Part shown: piece after piece, positions 60,261 to 64,000 of the stretch | Layout of the letters: each line of letters begins with the position of its first letter | Position numbering within the stretch: the stretch's first letter is position 1 | Origin: Lyophyllum atratum | Lineage: Eukaryota; Basidiomycota; Agaricomycetes; Agaricales; Lyophyllaceae | Direction: 5' to 3' | DNA: 64,000 nucleotides | Assembly: GCA_014905825.1 (NCBI GenBank) | Contig: JACGCN010000044.1 | Coordinates: 62,001-126,000, forward strand | Position numbers and translations under genes: made by a program | The notes under the pieces: model-generated | What the model saw: the letters and a program-made list of their open reading frames with translations, nothing else | What the model was told of the DNA's origin: nothing | Database searches by the model: none

Positions 60261-61090
60261 TCATGGCAACCATCCCCGAATCTGCTCATTCAACTGCTGG
60301 CCTGACCGTCCTCTCCAGAAATGCGAACTTCCAGGTATCTCAACTACTCTCAAACGACCTCCACCCGACTCTTCCTCAAGATTTTCCCTCCAATCCTTGT
60401 ACTTTGATACCACAGTAAACTCATCTTGATCTCCATACACGATGAGCACGTTGGAATCAACGTTTCTGATAAGCTCCTTCAATTTAGCACTGTACGTGCT
60501 GGTATTGAACAGCGTAAGCCAACCACGAGGACCAAGAGGATACGAGATCAAGATGTGTGAGGTCTTGATGGTTGGAATGACGGGATGCAGAGAGGCGATG
60601 AGGGAGCCATGAGAATAACCCTAGAGGCCATCGTTAAGTACCACCACGAGAATGGCGAGTCATTGCACTCTGAAACTTACAATGAGAACAAGCGATTCAA
60701 TGCTAGATATCTTTTGAAGGGCCCAAGTCACCAGCTCCTCAAGGTCCTCCGCTTCGCTGAAACCTGTGAAGGATGACCATCCTTTGGATCTTCCAACGCC
60801 CCTAGAGTTGTATCGCAAGACGTAGTGATTTTCCGCTGTCAAGTGGTCTGCAAGCGATAGCAGAACCCTCCAAGATAGCCAGCATTCAGACTTGGGTCGG
60901 AAAGCGGATGAGATTTGTAAACTCACGGATCATCCTTTTGACCACCAAGCCAGGACCACGGGTGGAGGCATATAGCCAACTTCACGCTCTCTGTCATCGC
61001 TGAAGGCGGGGCGATCTCAACTTCCAAGGATATCCCAGAGGGGAGCTTGACTACTTCCGTCATATCAGTGTGGGATTCAACGTTGGACAT
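60261..61090 (-). CDS. Alpha/beta hydrolase
   Basis: Three exons, about 236 residues, ATG 61090 (MSNVESHTDMTEVVKLPSGI), stop at 60261. After a beta-strand start (KLAICLHPWSWLGG, oxyanion region) come NHYVLRYNSRGVGRSKGW, then the nucleophile elbow GYSHGS, with Ser in G-x-S-x-G. VLIVYGDQDEFT supplies the likely catalytic Asp, and IPGSSHFWRGR the His. The arrangement matches small prokaryote-like hydrolases of the COG2945 type. Substrate unknown. It lies tail to head with the disordered-protein gene, 183 bp away. Confidence 0.87.
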
Positions 61091-61844
61091 TGACGTCTGC
61101 ACTGTAGCACGCGTTTAAAAATCCAAGCCCAGGTTTCCAGTGGCAGCAGCTAATGAACGACCTGCAAGCTTCAGCAACTCTCAGACGACTTCTGGACAGC
61201 CAGAGCGCCGAAATACAAATGGAGATCCTAGTCACAGTCAAAATATCCTGTCAAGAATTGAATCCGACGTTCGTCGCACTGAAACGATGACATCGGTGTT
61301 TGTTCTTCAGTCACGGGAATCAGATTTAGGAAGATGCCCCCGTAGTCGTCAGTTCTGAGGCACAAAATGACAGAACGCACTTGCTGGTATACTGATCGGT
61401 AAGTACTGTCGTCAACATATATTCAGCGGTTCGTTTTGCAGGTACGTATTTCGAATTCCAGCCTCGTTTGTTCAACTAACGCATGTTACAAGCATGCCAT
61501 GACCTCTTCCGAACTACCGAACTACCGAAATACTCGGTCATTAGAAGGTCAGTGCTTGATTAACACACCTGACCCTAGTTGATGAAGTTGCTTTCCAAAG
61601 GTGGTAATAACGCGGTCCTATGGGGCCGCATGTCTGACATTATTCCCTATATTGCCATTTTCGCCCGCGTCATGCTGGCTTCGCGAAGGGCCCCTACGTA
61701 TACCCAAGTTAGTCATCCATATTGTCCACCTCAATGTGTCATGGTCCCACAGACAATAATAATAGGAACGCTTCTCATCCACGCACCCATGGGTCTTAAG
61801 GCTGCTGCCCCACTTTCGGTCCCCACTTCACCAGCCCCTACACC
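61091..61844. other. Divergent promoter region
   Basis: Spacer between the alpha/beta hydrolase (minus) and the P450 (plus). No gene or clear TATA box seen. Confidence 0.5.
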
Positions 61845-64000
61845 ATGCTTGCCCTCCTTATTCAGTGTATTGTCGTCTACCTCGCATCATGGACCCTCTG
61901 GCGCCTTTTACATAGCTTCTTCGTCAAGAGCGACCTTGATAACATACCCGGGCCACCGTCTGCCTCCTTTTGGAAGGGTGACTACTATTGCTCTCTTCTA
62001 CGGCTTTCTGATGTCGTTTAATTCTCAATCGGCGCAGGGAACTTCGGAGAGGTCTTCAACCCCAACGCATGGGCCTTCCACCGGCGGATCGCAGAACGCT
62101 GTGTGTCCTCTTCCATCATGTCACTTCATTCAGTACTCACTCACCTCCAGATGGTCGGGTTGTACGGATTGATGCCTTGCTTGGTGTATGCAATGTCCTC
62201 ACAGCATGATATATGAATTGCTGGCTCAAGCGCATCCAGGATAAGCAAGTGTATGTCTTCGACCCGAAGGCAGTATATCACATTGTTGTCAAGGTCAGTA
62301 AATGCAGGTATTTCATCTGCACATTGCGAAACTCATTGGCGTCAGGATCAACATATTTACGAGGAAACATCTTCGTTTCTGGAGTAAGCCCTTTGATCAA
62401 CTAACAAGCTGATAGCTAACCGTACGTGAAGGGGCAACCGTCTCTTTTTTGGAGACGGACTATTGGCTACGCTAGGTCTCTCTTACAATTGTCCAGTTCA
62501 ACTAGGTCTCATACCTTTTAACAGGCGAACAACATCGCAAGCAGCGGAAAATGCTTGCGCCAGCATTTTCGATTGCTCACATGCGGAATATGAGTATGTA
62601 ACGGTCCGTAGGTTCGTTCTAGTTGCTGATACGTACCCATAGTCCCGATCTTCTATGATGTGGCGCACAAGGTTCGGTTGCTATATATGGACATGGGTTG
62701 TGCCTGACCTTCATCCAGCTCCGTGACGGCATCGCGTCTAAAGTTGCAGACGGGCCACAGGAGGTATTTTGACTTCGCCACATCATGTTGAATGCGCAAT
62801 GATGAAAACGCAGATAGATGTGGTCAATTGGATGACCCGCACCGCCCTGGAACTAATCGGTCAAAGTGGTCTAGGGCACTCTTTTGACACGCTAAAGGAC
62901 AGCTCGGACGTACACCCATACAGCATCTCGGTGAAGAAGCTCATGTAGGTCTCTAGAACGAGATAATAGATTCTATCTAACGCGGATGATACAGCCCCGC
63001 AGCGTTTCCCCTTTTCTTCGTTCGCTCATACCTGCTCTCAACACTCGTGAAGATTGGTACACCCAAATTCCGAAGGTTTATTGTTGACATGATGCCGTTC
63101 TGGAAAAGTATTCGACAGCTTCGGGATATCATCGATGTTATACACAATACGTCCGTGGAAATATTTGAGGAGAAGAAGAAAGCTCTCGAAAACGGAGTCA
63201 CTAGTGTCGGTGGAGGGAGGGATATCATGAGCATCATGAGTAAGTGATACGTTTCTAGCCTGCATCTTTCTTCATGTCGAGCTTGTTTCCCTTCCAGTGA
63301 AGGCAAATATGGAAGCGTCACCTGAAGACCGTCTGCCTGACGCAGACCTCCTTGGTCAGGTACGTGATATTCAACAGCGGATACATCTAGTCCTAAAGTA
63401 ATTCTCATTCCGTTGAAGATGTCGTACGTCCCTCTTTAACATACAAGAGTGATGCCGTATCTTACTGATGTGTCGTGCAGAACTCTCACCTTTGCTGCCA
63501 TGGATACTACATCCGGTGCTCTTTCCCGAGTTTTGCACCTTCTGGCGACACATCCAGAGGTCCAGGAGAAGCTTCGTCAAGAGATTGTTTCGGCCCGACA
63601 GGCAGATGGAGATTTATCTTACGACGAAATCAGTACGTTGCCATTGTTGGATGCAGTGTGCCGGGAGACTCTGCGCATGTGAGGATGAATTGGGATCCAT
63701 ACGCCACGTCTAACAAAGGACACTTTACGACAGGTTTCCGCCCTTCCCCAATATCATCCGAACGTAAGCATCTATTGCTATAGACAAGTACCGTACGAGA
63801 TAACGTCTTTTTACCATCACAGGACTCGCCAGAACGTAAGCATGCCTCTCATGGAGCCTATCACAGGCATCGACGGACGCGAAATGCACGAAATCGTAAT
63901 TCCGAAGAATACAAACGTCATCATATCAGTGCTGAACTGCAACCGCGACCCTAGTCTATGGGGTCCGGATTCACATGAATGGAAGCCAGAGAGGTGGTTG
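61845..64000 (+). CDS. Cytochrome P450, truncated by the window edge
   Basis: Microsomal haem monooxygenase, multi-exon. ATG 61845 gives a membrane anchor (MLALLIQCIVVYLASWTLWR) and the proline hinge NIPGPPSASFWKG. Then NFGEVFNPNAWAFHRRIAE, QVYVFDPKAVYHIV, RLFFGDGLLATLG, HRKQRKMLAPAFSIAHMRNM (C helix, W/R-type haem contact), LIGQSGLGHSFDTL, helix I LTFAAMDTTSGALSRVLH with the A-x-x-T oxygen-binding turn, and the K-helix ETLR. The sequence stops at NRDPSLWGPDSHEWKPERW, just before the haem-binding cysteine loop, so the last exon(s) lie beyond 64000. Overall pattern resembles the large basidiomycete CYP5150/CYP67-like group, but I cannot assign a family. Confidence 0.94.

Noticed and set aside
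60078..60289. ATG at 60289 giving a 620-residue version of the disordered protein
   Set aside because: The extra part translates pyrimidine-rich promoter-like sequence and overlaps the hydrolase 3' end; the spliced start is stronger.
26000..64000. Secondary-metabolite cluster built from P450, aldo-keto reductase, Zn2Cys6 factor and transporters
   Set aside because: No backbone enzyme (PKS, NRPS, terpene synthase, DMATS) is present, and the candidates are dispersed among housekeeping genes.
1..64000. Transposons, CRISPR arrays, tRNA or rRNA genes
   Set aside because: No transposase, reverse transcriptase, long terminal or inverted repeats, spaced repeats, or convincing tRNA A/B-box pairs were seen.

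Overview
The window reads as nuclear DNA from a filamentous basidiomycete, most likely an Agaricomycete. Genes are densely packed on both strands. Most are split by many short introns (about 48-75 nt, GT..AG with a few GC..AG, CTRAY-like branch sites). The protein families are fungal: a Zn(II)2Cys6 factor, palA/Rim20, a pepsin with a GPI-like tail, Avt3-type and MCT-type transporters, a P450, and a small thaumatin/glycopeptide-like secreted protein. I found no transposon, rRNA, tRNA or CRISPR array. Exon borders below were read by eye from splice consensus and reading phase. Those given as numbers were checked for phase; the rest are approximate.

Layout, left to right. 0-0.64 kb: start of a minus-strand membrane protein (DUF6534-like) that looks degraded or cut by the window edge. 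2.07-3.45 kb (+): paraoxonase/arylesterase-like protein. 3.89-5.32 kb (-): KilA-N/APSES-type protein with a C-terminal membrane anchor, resembling the nuclear-envelope protein Bqt4. 6.16-9.19 kb (-): 6-phosphofructokinase, 12 exons. 11.0-13.1 kb (+): monocarboxylate-type MFS transporter. 13.8-16.2 kb (-): aspartic protease with unusual catalytic motifs. 16.6-19.4 kb (-): Ras-GAP of the Gap1/Sar1 type. 21.5-22.2 kb (-): small Gly/Pro/Tyr-rich protein. 23.1-26.5 kb (+): palA/Rim20 (BRO1 domain). 26.9-28.3 kb (-): acetate kinase. 28.5-29.7 kb (-): aldo-keto reductase, divergent from a peroxiredoxin-like protein at 30.2-32.3 kb (+). 32.6-35.5 kb (-): vacuolar amino-acid transporter. 35.8-38.0 kb (-): glycosyltransferase-like protein. 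38.3-44.4 kb (-): paladin-like multi-domain phosphatase. 45.8-46.6 kb (+): thaumatin-like secreted protein. 47.2-48.4 kb (-): Ser/Thr-rich single-pass surface protein. 50.4-53.5 kb (+): phosphoketolase. 54.5-56.7 kb (-): Zn2Cys6 transcription factor. 58.4-60.1 kb (-): Pro/Ser/Thr/Ala-rich disordered protein. 60.3-61.1 kb (-): alpha/beta hydrolase. 61.8 kb to the right edge (+): cytochrome P450, truncated.

How the genes work together: most are unrelated housekeeping or accessory genes. The one metabolic theme is carbon flux. Phosphofructokinase, phosphoketolase and acetate kinase lie within about 47 kb of each other. Phosphoketolase makes acetyl phosphate and acetate kinase interconverts that with acetate and ATP, so the last two are consecutive steps of the fungal Xfp-Ack route. 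They are 22 kb apart with unrelated genes between them, so this is loose linkage and not an operon-like cluster. I did not find a convincing new multi-gene system. The most unusual points are gene-level: a start codon split by an intron, non-canonical aspartic protease motifs, three GC-AG introns, and several coding-like blocks with no recognised relative.
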